64,000 bases of DNA. Origin: Persicaria tinctoria. Its lineage: Eukaryota; Streptophyta; Magnoliopsida; Caryophyllales; Polygonaceae. Under the pieces are notes generated by a model. The model searched no databases, was not told where the DNA came from, and was given only the letters and a program-made list of their open reading frames with translations. The translations under genes were made by a program, and so were the position numbers. The stretch spans positions 38,639,373 through 38,703,372 of the forward strand of contig JBANSL010000008.1 of assembly GCA_037127255.1 (NCBI GenBank). The letters are read 5' to 3'. The first letter of the stretch is position 1, and each line of letters opens with the position of its first letter. Positions 56,631 through 64,000 of this stretch are shown here, piece by piece.

Positions 56631-56901
56631 TGTGAGCCGAATCTGCCATGTTTTACAATAACTTTTATATCGTTTTCTGCATACATTTCATGCATTTGGG
56701 CTAGAATAGTACATAATCTATGTAGTTTATGTTTATTTGCCAAATTATGGAATCTACACCAGTTTCTGTTTAAATTCGCAGAATTCGAAGCAATTTACAG
56801 CAGTTCTGAGAAAGGTTGGAAAAGCTCGGAAATCAACTACAGAAGTCCAAAGTCAAAGAAGCATCTGAACCAAGATGAATCAAGCTGTAGCCCATAGTTA
56901 C

Positions 56902-57384
56902 TCGATATCGAGTTCATTTACTCGATATCAACAAAAGATGTCCGAGCAGTGCTGGTCGAGTAGGAGCTGATCGAGGGAAGCTGAAGACGAAGGCAACCCG
57001 ACTCCGGAGCTTTACTCGATATCGAGTAAGCTACTCGATATCAACAAACACCCTGATGCCATACCCGGAGTCGAGGAGCTGTGCCAAGTCGAGAAGCCGA
57101 AGACCTGGAGATGCCGAGCACTAGTTACTCGATATCGAGTAAACTACTCGATATCGACAAGACCAGCAGCACCTGTCCGAGCCATATCGGGGAAAAGTTG
57201 CTCGACAACACCAGGCCAAGCAAATCGATGACAAAAGTTTACTCGATATCGACGAAAGTTGTCGATATCGAGAACCCCAACACCACATTTCTGAGCCGGA
57301 TCGAGAACCAGCTACCCGAGACGCCCAGCCAGCTGAAGTCAACGACGAAGGTTACTCGATATCGAGGACTTTACTCGATATCGA
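56902..57384 (+). repeat. Paired TCGATATCGA palindromes, 113-114 bp period (5 pairs)
   Basis: First members begin at 56,902, 57,016, 57,129, 57,243 and 57,356; second members at 56,922 and 57,035 (both decayed to TCGATATCAA), 57,148, 57,262 and 57,375. Pair spacing is 19-20 bp. Two sites extend to the 18-bp palindrome TTACTCGATATCGAGTAA. Sequence between pairs is much less conserved. Confidence 0.95.
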
Positions 57385-58180
57385 GGAGCGCTATCCGGAG
57401 CCGCGTTACGCGGTTTGCTGTCCGTGTCGAGCTGGCTTTGCTTGGAGCCGAAGGAGTCCGATTCTATCCACATCTATCCACACCTATCAAGTTCTATCTA
57501 TGGAGAAGATCTACCCACACAAGAAGACATTTTTCTACTTTAGATATAATTACCTTTTTGGATTTAATTCCTTTATTCCATGTATTTATCTTTAAGCTTT
57601 TAGATAAAGAGATTTAGATATAGATATAGTTGTTCTTTCCTTGATTAGCGGGGTTTGAGCACTATAAATAAAGCCTTAGAGGCTGGTTTTATTCAGTCAA
57701 TTTCAGAGATAATTAGTCACATAGAGAGAGAAGGAGAAGAGGTTATAAGTTTGAGTTTATTAATGCAAGTTATTTCTTTTTCATCAAAGATGTCCGCTAT
57801 TGCGATGAAGAGCGAGTAGTCCACCCACTTCTAGGGTCGGGGTGAGCCCGACGGTAGCCATGTAAGGTGATGCGGTAAAGGTTTGATCTTATTATGCAAT
57901 TCGTCTTCTATCCCTCTGAGCATGATTCTTTTGCGAGAGTTGAAGGTGATCCTTATTTATGCGAAAGCCTCTATATTCCTATTTGTTAATAACGAAAGTT
58001 ATTTGATGGAAAGCATGATCTTTTATGCCTTTATGTGTTATTTTGCATGGTTATCGTTGTGGTGTTGATACCCTGGCCTTGGAAGTATTTTAGTTTATTG
58101 ACTTATCAAAATCTGCGTTCTGTGTTCGAGAAGATTGCAATTTCAAGTTTCTGCATTTACTCGACGTCGGGGAGATTTAG

Positions 58181-58310
58181 TCGATATCGAGCAGGCTTTA
58201 CTCGATATCGAGTTGATTTTGTCGACTTTGGGTTGTTTCTGTTGGTCTTTGCTTCTGTTAGTCGATTTTAGTTTCTGTTGTCGATATCGAGGACTGTTGC
58301 TCGATATCGA
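58181..58310 (+). repeat. Paired TCGATATCGA palindromes, second LTR array
   Basis: Sites at 58,181, 58,202, 58,281 and 58,301: two pairs 20-21 bp apart, 99-100 bp between pairs. The same four sites occur in the 5' LTR. Confidence 0.95.
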
Positions 58311-58551
58311 GTTGCTTTTGTTGTTGCTTTCGTTTTGTTTACTGCTTTTATTTGTTATTTCTGTCTTTCTTTCTGTCTATTACTTCTGTTTGTGAGATTT
58401 ACAGCTACCTGAGATCCGCTGACGTGCTTCCTCGTGGATCGATCCTGACTTCCCGCTGCTACATCAGGAGGAGGTCTTGTAATCATTTGCGTGGGAAGAA
58501 TCTGGTTTGATCTATTTCATTATATTTTAAACTCGATTTTCTCCTACAACA

Positions 58552-59110
58552 CGCATCCACAAACTAACGGACAAGCAAAAATCACCAACCAACAGATCCT
58601 GGAAGGGATAAAGAAGAAGTTAGGAAAGACCGCCAAAGGGCGATGGGCGGAGTTACTCCCACTGGTACTATGGTCATACCGAACAATGGCCAAGACCCCA
58701 ACAAGAGAAACCCCCTTTGCACTAGAGTTCGGATCGGACGCCGTTATACCCATCGAAAGACTGGTCCCTTCGGCCCGAGTCTTTGCTTATGAGTCCAGGG
58801 CCAACGATGAAGCCGTGGAGGTGGACCTACACCTCCGAGAGGAAAGAAGAAGGATGGCCGCTTTAAAGGCACGAGAGTACAAGAAAAAGATAGAGAAATA
58901 CCGCAACCAACGCAAGGTCCCCCGCCGTTTCGAGAAAGGAGATCTAGTTCTCCGGTTGTCCCTCACGAGTGGCAAACTAGATGCGAAATGGAAGGACCCT
59001 ACGTGGTGTTTTGCTGCATTCACATTGGAGCTTACAAACTCCAAACACTAGAAGGAGTGGTCCTCAACAAAACATGGAACGTCGATCACCTGAAGAAGTA
59101 CTATGTGTAA
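58552..59110 (+). pseudogene. Element A integrase C-terminal part
   Basis: Frame reads HPQTNGQAKITNQQILEGIK, then WAELLPLVLWSYRTMAKTPT and RETPFALEFGSDAVIPIE, then a charged helix (LREERRRMAALKAREYKKKI) and KGDLVLR. After a frameshift near 58,995 it ends GAYKLQTLEGVVLNKTWNVD then HLKKYYV and TAA at 59,108-59,110. This is the standard end of Tat-lineage integrase. The catalytic D,D part and the zinc finger are missing, lost together with RT and RNase H. Confidence 0.9.
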
Positions 59111-59230
59111 TCATCCCATAATTTGGAGAATGTTTTAAGTCACCCCCGCTGAATATGAATAAATGAAAGCGGTTAGTGGGTGCTAAAATTCCATACAAAA
59201 CAATCAAGCAACCATCTTTAGCAAAAAGTA

Positions 59231-59690
59231 AGTCCCAGGACGTCGGAGCTTGCTCCGCGTCGGGAATCCGGTTGGAGCTCTAGTCTCCCGGATCGCCATA
59301 TTTGTTAAGTTCCAGGACGCTAGAGCTTGATCCGCGTCGGGAATCCGGTTGGAGTTCTAGTCTCCCGGATCGACATATTCGTTAAGTCTCAGGACGCTGG
59401 AGCTTGCTCCGCGTCGAGAATCCGGTTGGAGCTCGAGTCTCCCGGATCGACATATTCGTCAAAGTCCCAGGACACCGGAGCTTGCTCCGTGTCGGGAATC
59501 CGGTAGGAGCTCTAGTCTCCAGGATCGACATATTCGTTAAGTCCCAGGACGCTGGAGCTTGCTCTGCGTCGGGAATCCGGTAGGAGCTCTAGTCTCCCGG
59601 ATCGACGTATTCGTCAAAGTCCCAGGACAGCGGAGCTTGCTCCGCATCGGGAATCCGGTTGGAGCTCGAGTCTCCCGGATCGACATATTG
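59231..59690 (+). repeat. 77-78 bp tandem repeats, 6 units, 3' of element A pol
   Basis: Units begin AGTCCCAGGACG at 59,231, 59,308, 59,385, 59,463, 59,540 and 59,618, each holding GGAGCTTGCTCCGCGTCGGG, AATCCGGTTGGAGCTC and TCTCCCGGATCGACATATTC. GGAGCTTGCTCC is itself a palindrome. Tandem repeats between pol and the 3' LTR are known for Tat/Ogre elements. The array is cut by element C. Confidence 0.95.
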
Positions 59691-60075
59691 ATGTGAGCCT
59701 AATTCGCCATGTTTTACACTTACTTTTATATCGATTTCTGCATGCATTTCATACATTTGGGTTGGAATAATACATAATTTGTGTAGTTTATGTTTATTTG
59801 TAATATATGGAGGTCTACACAAGTTTTTGTTATATTTCACAGAAATCGGACGCACTTTGGCGCTTAAAGGAAAAGTCATGAAGAAGCTAAAAATGGTGCA
59901 GCTGGAGAAAACGCAACTTTTCGCCATTCATCATTCTAAATCAAGCTTTAATGTCTTCATGAGAGTTGTAGCCCTCAGAAATAGCTTTCCAACGCATGGT
60001 CATATGCGTCAATCGAACGAACGAGGAAACGGGAAAGTGCGTTTCAAGAAAAGAGCAGGATGCTGAGAAGACTGG

Positions 60076-60349
60076 TCGATATCGACCAATCACACTCAAT
60101 ATCGACCAGATTTAGGTTGAAATTCTCCAAATCAACTCAGAGTTGGCCAGAATCGACAAAGCTGAAGAAATAGTGGTCGATATCGACTTAACCAAGTCAA
60201 TATCGAGTAACTCAAGTCAATATCGAGTAACTCAAGTCAATACCGAGTACAAATCAACTCGATTTTCATCTCTGGAGTCAATATCGAGCAGCTGAAGAGA
60301 AACCGAGGAAAATGCCAGGTCAATATCGACTGACCTTAGTCAATATCGA
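60076..60349 (+). repeat. TCGATATCGA-type array upstream of the element C TATA box
   Basis: TCGATATCGA at 60,076 and 60,177; TCAATATCGA at 60,096, 60,197, 60,217, 60,278, 60,320 and 60,340; TCAATACCGA at 60,237. Spacing is exactly 20 within runs and 101 between runs (60,076 to 60,177 to 60,278). The CA forms are CpG-decayed versions of the palindrome. Confidence 0.9.
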
Positions 60350-61228
60350 CTGGACCCACGACGGCGGATTCCGAGCTTGACCGACTTCTTGTTAAGTTTC
60401 TATCCCGAATCCGATGGAGATATTTTAGAGACCAAATTCTATCCACATCTATCAAGAGCTATCAAGTCAATGGAGAAGATATTTTATCCACATTGGATAT
60501 AATTATAGATTTAATTCCTTTATTCCATTTATTTAATCTTTAAGCCTTAAGATAAAATAGATATAGATATAGATATACTTTCTTACCTTGATTAGCAAGG
60601 GTTGGAAACCTATAAATAAAGCCTTAGGGGCTGGATTTTATTCAAAAAAATTTCAGAGAGAACAAGTAAGTAGTTACATAGAGAGAGTAGAGGAGAGAGT
60701 CTGTGGCGAGAGAAGTTGGAAAGGCGAAAGCGGATTTGGCTTCAATTGGTTGTAAGCTTTCTTTAGTTTATTTAATGCAAGTTATTTCCTTTTATTATTG
60801 ATGTCTTTCTTGATGACGAAGAGCGAGTAGTCCACCCACTTCTAGGGTCGGGGTGAGCCCGACGGTGGCCATGTGAAGTAATGCGGTAAAGGTTTGATCT
60901 TTTTATGCAATTCGTCTTCTATCCCTATGAGCATGATTCTTTTGCGAAAGTTGAAGGTGATCCTTGTTTGTGTTATTGAAGCGAAAGTGATCTTAATACA
61001 ACTTGGATTAATTATGTGAAAAGGGTTAGTAACAATTAGGGTTTATGCGAAAGCCTCTATATTCCTATTTGTTAATAACGAAAGTTATTTGATGGAAATC
61101 ATGATATTTTATGCCTTTATGTGTTGTTATTTTACATGGTTATCGTTGCGGTGTTGAAACCTCGATCTTGGAAGTAATTTAGTTCGTTGATTTATTTCAC
61201 AAAGTTCCGAGTTTTCAAGTTTCTGCAG

Positions 61229-61392
61229 TCAATATTGAGTTGTATTCTGTCAATTTTTGTAGTCGATATTGAGTATCTCCAGTCAATATTGACTAAGGTT
61301 CTGCACTTGTGTTCTGTTTCTGTTTTGGGTCAATATTGAGTCACTGTTGTCGATTTTGCTAATCAATATCGACTACTACAGGTCAATATCGA
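61229..61392 (+). repeat. TCGATATCGA-type array in the downstream part of the element C LTR
   Basis: Decayed copies (TCAATATTGA, TCGATATTGA, TCAATATCGA, TCGATTTT) at 61,229, 61,250, 61,263, 61,283, 61,330, 61,350, 61,363 and 61,383: pairs 20-21 bp apart repeated with a 100-101 bp period. Confidence 0.85.
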
Positions 61393-61624
61393 CCAAGTTT
61401 GCTGTCTTTGCTTTCTTTTCTGCTTTTATTTGTTATTTCTGTCAATCTGTCCGTGAGATTCTACTGCTACCTGAGATCCGCTGACACGCTTCCTCGAGGA
61501 TCGATCCTGACAACCTTCTACTACAACGGGAGGAAGTCTTGTATTCATTTGCTGAGACAGGGAAGTCATTCTGATCTATACTTTACATTTATTTCATACT
61601 TGACCATCCTCCTGCAACAACAAA

Positions 61625-61643
61625 TTGGCGCCGCTGCCGCGGA
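61625..61643 (+). promoter_or_regulatory. Primer binding site of element C (tRNA-Asp)
   Basis: TTGGCGCCGCTGCCGCGGA; relative to the tRNA-Asp complement TGGCGCCGTTGCCGGGGA it has two changes. Confidence 0.8.
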
Positions 61644-61705
61644 AGCAATCATTCGCGCCTTAGGTAGTTAGATCTCACTTTTCTTTTAAGTTACTTTGCA
61701 GGTGT

Positions 61706-62806
61706 ATGCATCGTTCTGGTCAAACACCTGAGTTTGACGCCTTAGACGAACCGGAACGTTTCCTACACATCCATTCTAAACTGAAAAGGATCATGACGAC
61801 TACTGAAACACAAGAACAGCTGATACAAAGGCTTAGGGCGGAAATCGAAGCCAACAATGCTGCTCTCGCCGATGAGAGAGCAGCTAGGGAACAAGAAGAA
61901 GCTGAGCTTGCCCAATATCCTACCACCGCAGAGGATTATATGCATCCGACTCTCGTCTTGCCTGAATCGGCTATTCTAATCCCTCAGAATAACTATGAAA
62001 TTCGCACTCCTTTCTTAATAGAAATTAAACATAATGCTTTTCATGGTAGATTTAATGAATGCCCTCTTCAGCATATTACCAATTTTACTGATATGTGTCG
62101 TACTCTTGATGAAGGTACCACCTTGGAGTACATCTTGATGAAGGCTTTTCGTTGGTCTCTCGCTGGTCCTGCATTGAAGTGGCTGGAAGGACTGAAACCA
62201 CGATCTCTCACGACATGGGCTCAAGTGAAGCAGGAATTTCTCAATAAATTTTTTCCTCCTTCCAAGACTGCACTCCTTCGCCAAAAGATTACATCTTTCA
62301 AACAGCAGCCTAGAGAGCCGCTAGCAAAGGCATGGGAACGCTATAAGGATCTATTGCGATCCCGCCCCACACATGGACAACAGCCTTGCATCGTTCAGGA
62401 GATCTTCTTCAATTCTCTTGATCTGGCTGCTAAAGATAGGATCAACACATATACTCACTATGAATATCTGACAATGCCGCCAGCTGACCCATGGGCTGCC
62501 CTCGACAAGCTGACCAACTATGACACCAAATATGGGACTCCAGTCAACTATGAAGAGAATCCCTATGCCAGGCCAGCACCATCCATGCCCCTCTATGAGC
62601 CCCCTAAGGAGATTGACCTGGATGTTAATGAGCAATACTGCAGAGATCAGAATCGCAAGCTCCTCAAACAAGTAAAGTATCTTTCTGTCAACCAGCCTTG
62701 CATTGAATGCGGATCACGGCGGCACACCACTACTGAGTGCCCACACACAGAGCAAGTCAGGCTAGCAGAACACCATGGAACCACAATGGAACCAATGTGC
62801 CCCTAG
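61706..62806 (+). CDS. Element C gag (366 residues)
   Basis: ATG at 61,706 follows TTACTTTGCAGGTGT, the same leader as element B. After an N-terminal coiled coil (QLIQRLRAEIEANNAALADE) comes the Retrotrans_gag core: EIKHNAFHGRFNECPLQHIT, FRWSLAGPALKWLEGLKPRS, TWAQVKQEFLNKFFPPSK, KQQPREPLAKAWERYKDLLR. Near the C-terminus CIECGSRRHTTTECP is a CCHC zinc knuckle (C-x2-C-x4-H-x4-C). This is complete Athila-type gag up to a stop after EPMCP, where a frame break separates it from the pol side. It would form the capsid and bind element RNA. Confidence 0.85.
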   Translation: MHRSGQTPEFDALDEPERFLHIHSKLKRIMTTTETQEQLIQRLRAEIEANNAALADERAAREQEEAELAQYPTTAEDYMHPTLVLPESAILIPQNNYEIRTPFLIEIKHNAFHGRFNECPLQHITNFTDMCRTLDEGTTLEYILMKAFRWSLAGPALKWLEGLKPRSLTTWAQVKQEFLNKFFPPSKTALLRQKITSFKQQPREPLAKAWERYKDLLRSRPTHGQQPCIVQEIFFNSLDLAAKDRINTYTHYEYLTMPPADPWAALDKLTNYDTKYGTPVNYEENPYARPAPSMPLYEPPKEIDLDVNEQYCRDQNRKLLKQVKYLSVNQPCIECGSRRHTTTECPHTEQVRLAEHHGTTMEPMCP

Positions 62807-63620
62807 GAACCCCCCTCCATACAGAGCTACATGACATCCGGAAAGAGACCAGAAAAGGGATGATCTACAGACAATCCTAGAGGAAATACGGAGGAATCAT
62901 TCAGACACCAAGTAGTCCTTCAACTCAGTCTACACTCAGATACAAGGTGTCAACTCTAGGCTTGGGGAGATTGATATATGGCGGAAATCAATGGAGACAC
63001 AGATTGACCAGCTAGCAGCAGGAGTCCCCAGATAATCAGGTTCGCTCCCTGGATCTTCAGAACCAAATCCCAAGGGAAAGACCGGACACATCGCAACCGT
63101 AAAGCTCAAGAGCGGACGCAAACTGCACGAAACAGAGACCGGAGAAGCAAAAGACGGCACTACGGAGGAGGTCGATATCGACCAACACCTAGTTGATATT
63201 GACCAACACCTACTTGATATTGACCACCCCCAGGTCAATATCGACCCATCTGCACCAGTGAACCCGAAACCGACTCCAGCAGTCGATTTCGACCAACCAC
63301 CGGTCAATATCGACCATACTGAAGTCGATATCGAGTCCCCTCCAGTCAATATTGACTCATCTGCAACACCTCCGACATCTGTTCTGGCTCCGAACCAAAA
63401 AAAGAAGTTGTCCTTCCCAACAAAATCTCCAAAGGATCCAGCAGAGAAGAAATTTCAACGTTTCATCAAGATGCTTCAGAAGCTCAATGTCACCATACCC
63501 TTCACTGAAGCTCTCAATGAAATGCCATCCTATGTCAAATTCCTCAAGGAGATCCTAAGAAAGAAGAGATCAATGGCTGAGATCGCAGAGGAGTGCAGCC
63601 AGATGGACGTTCTTGAGTAA
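62807..63620 (+). pseudogene. Element C gag-pol linker with heptad VDID/VNID repeat
   Basis: Continues gag-pol in another frame, with stops near 62,835 and 63,033, then open from 63,036 to TAA at 63,618. From 63,171 it encodes eight 7-residue repeats (VDIDQHL, VDIDQHL, LDIDHPQ, VNIDPSA ... VDFDQPP, VNIDHTE, VDIESPP, VNIDS). It is followed by KFQRFIKMLQKLNVTIPFTE then ALNEMPSYVKFLKEIL, a conserved Athila segment just before protease. Confidence 0.75.
63171..63355 (+). repeat. TCGATATCGA-type array inside element C coding sequence, 21-bp steps
   Basis: Sites at 63,172 (TCGATATCGA), 63,193 and 63,214 (TTGATATTGA), 63,235 (TCAATATCGA), 63,283 (TCGATTTCGA), 63,304 (TCAATATCGA), 63,325 (TCGATATCGA) and 63,346 (TCAATATTGA). 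Steps are exactly 21 within each half, so the frame is kept. Confidence 0.95.
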
Positions 63621-64000
63621 AGGCCGGATCCAGGTAAGCTTGCTATAACCATTGGATTTGGTCAATATAAATTTAATGCTTTATGTGATCTTGGAGCCAG
63701 TGTGAGTATAATGTCTTTAACAATATGGTCCAAGATTAAGATAGGTGCCCTAGAGCCTGTGGATGCTAAGCTTTATATGGCCAACAACACAGTGGTCATC
63801 CCAACAGGCATGGTGGACAATGTCCCAGTGCAAGTAGGTAAGTTCTTCGTCCCTATTGATTTCTTAGCTATTGATATGACGGAAGACCCTGCTTGTGCAA
63901 TTATTCTAGGAAGACCCTTCTTGGCGACGGTGGATGCCAACATAAGCGTGAGGAAGGGAGTGCTCACTTTCAACATCAGCGATGAGGTAATTGAGTATTC
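63621..64000 (+). pseudogene. Element C protease, runs off the window
   Basis: In the same frame as the preceding segment after one TAA. Reads KLAITIGFGQYKFNALCDLG then ASVSIMSLTIW, the Athila-type protease start (active site D-L-G-A-S, normal for this lineage), then FFVPIDFLAIDMTEDPACAI and ILGRPFLATVDANISVRKGV. Open to the window end, where RT should follow. Confidence 0.8.

Larger units (their letters stand above)
56631..58551 (+). mobile_element. 3' LTR of element B (1.92 kb)
   Basis: Starts TGTGAGCCGAATCTGCC and ends TCTCCTACAACA. TATA box CACTATAAATAAAGCC near 57,660. Two palindrome arrays lie upstream (56,902-57,384) and downstream (58,181-58,310) of the TATA box. The sequence after it, CGCAT, continues element A's integrase, so B inserted in A's pol. 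Confidence 0.9.
59692..61622 (+). mobile_element. 5' LTR of Athila-like element C (1.93 kb)
   Basis: Starts TGTGAGCCTAATTCGCCATG like element B's LTR and ends CTGCAACAACA before the primer binding site. TATA box CCTATAAATAAAGCC near 60,608. It shares the block around AGCGAGTAGTCCACCCACTT (60,825 on) with B but is diverged elsewhere. A short open frame at 59,779-60,066 is not a known gene. Confidence 0.9.

Noticed and set aside
59779..60066. 95-codon open frame in the LTR of element C
   Set aside because: Lies in the LTR promoter side, no family pattern, and the matching part of element B's LTR is not open.
1..64000. CRISPR arrays, bacterial operons, organelle DNA insertions, endogenous pararetroviruses
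   Set aside because: No direct-repeat/spacer array of CRISPR type, no prokaryotic gene layout, no plastid or mitochondrial gene, and no caulimovirus-type movement or coat protein pattern was seen.

Overview
This is nuclear DNA of a flowering plant, almost certainly a eudicot. It has Tat, Athila and chromovirus-type Ty3/gypsy elements, plant LINEs, Helitron termini, hAT, Stowaway and Tourist MITEs, Mutator-like elements (MULEs), and one plant-specific host gene. I cannot name the species. Mobile DNA makes up nearly everything; I find one host gene.

1-8,480: the 3' end of a long-LTR chromovirus remnant (LTR 4,389-7,694) inserted in the RNase H end of a LINE, whose poly(A) tail survives, plus an inverted LTR-end fragment. 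8,480-26,216: a broken array of about 40 diverged ~120-bp units, serving as landing pad for a LINE piece, a Helitron terminus, an AT-rich 175-bp repeat array, three hAT-type elements (one inside another), a Stowaway MITE, and a 7.6-kb Pack-MULE-like element (14,680-22,268, 9-bp target duplication). That element carries pieces of transportin-1, a RAD6/UBC2-type E2, a WEB-family coiled-coil gene and an Athila-like retrotransposon.

26,592-47,012: an ACD11-like glycolipid-transfer-protein gene, four exons totalling 610 bp over 20.4 kb. Splice phases fit, but exon 2 carries a 2-base deletion. Intron 1 holds a FAR1-type MULE with two convergent genes, inserted in a foldback MULE (both with perfect 9-bp duplications), and a Stowaway MITE. 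Introns 2 and 3 hold hAT and Tourist MITEs, a tRNA-Ile-like sequence, an LRR-kinase fragment, a copia remnant, and two inverted copies of an unfamiliar repeat made of TGATGYCAT words.

47,013-64,000: LINE debris, then three nested retrotransposons. A is a Tat-type element (49,859-59,690) with 77-bp tandem repeats at its 3' end. B is an Athila-like non-autonomous element (53,283-58,551) inside A. C is an Athila-like element (59,692 to the window end) inserted in A's tandem repeats.

The most striking pattern is a 10-bp palindrome, TCGATATCGA, and its CpG-decayed forms. It recurs in pairs 19-21 bp apart in the LTRs of B and C, in larger periods of 113-114 bp (B) and about 101 bp (B and C), and again at exact 21-bp steps inside C's gag-pol coding sequence, where it encodes a heptad VDID/VNID repeat.
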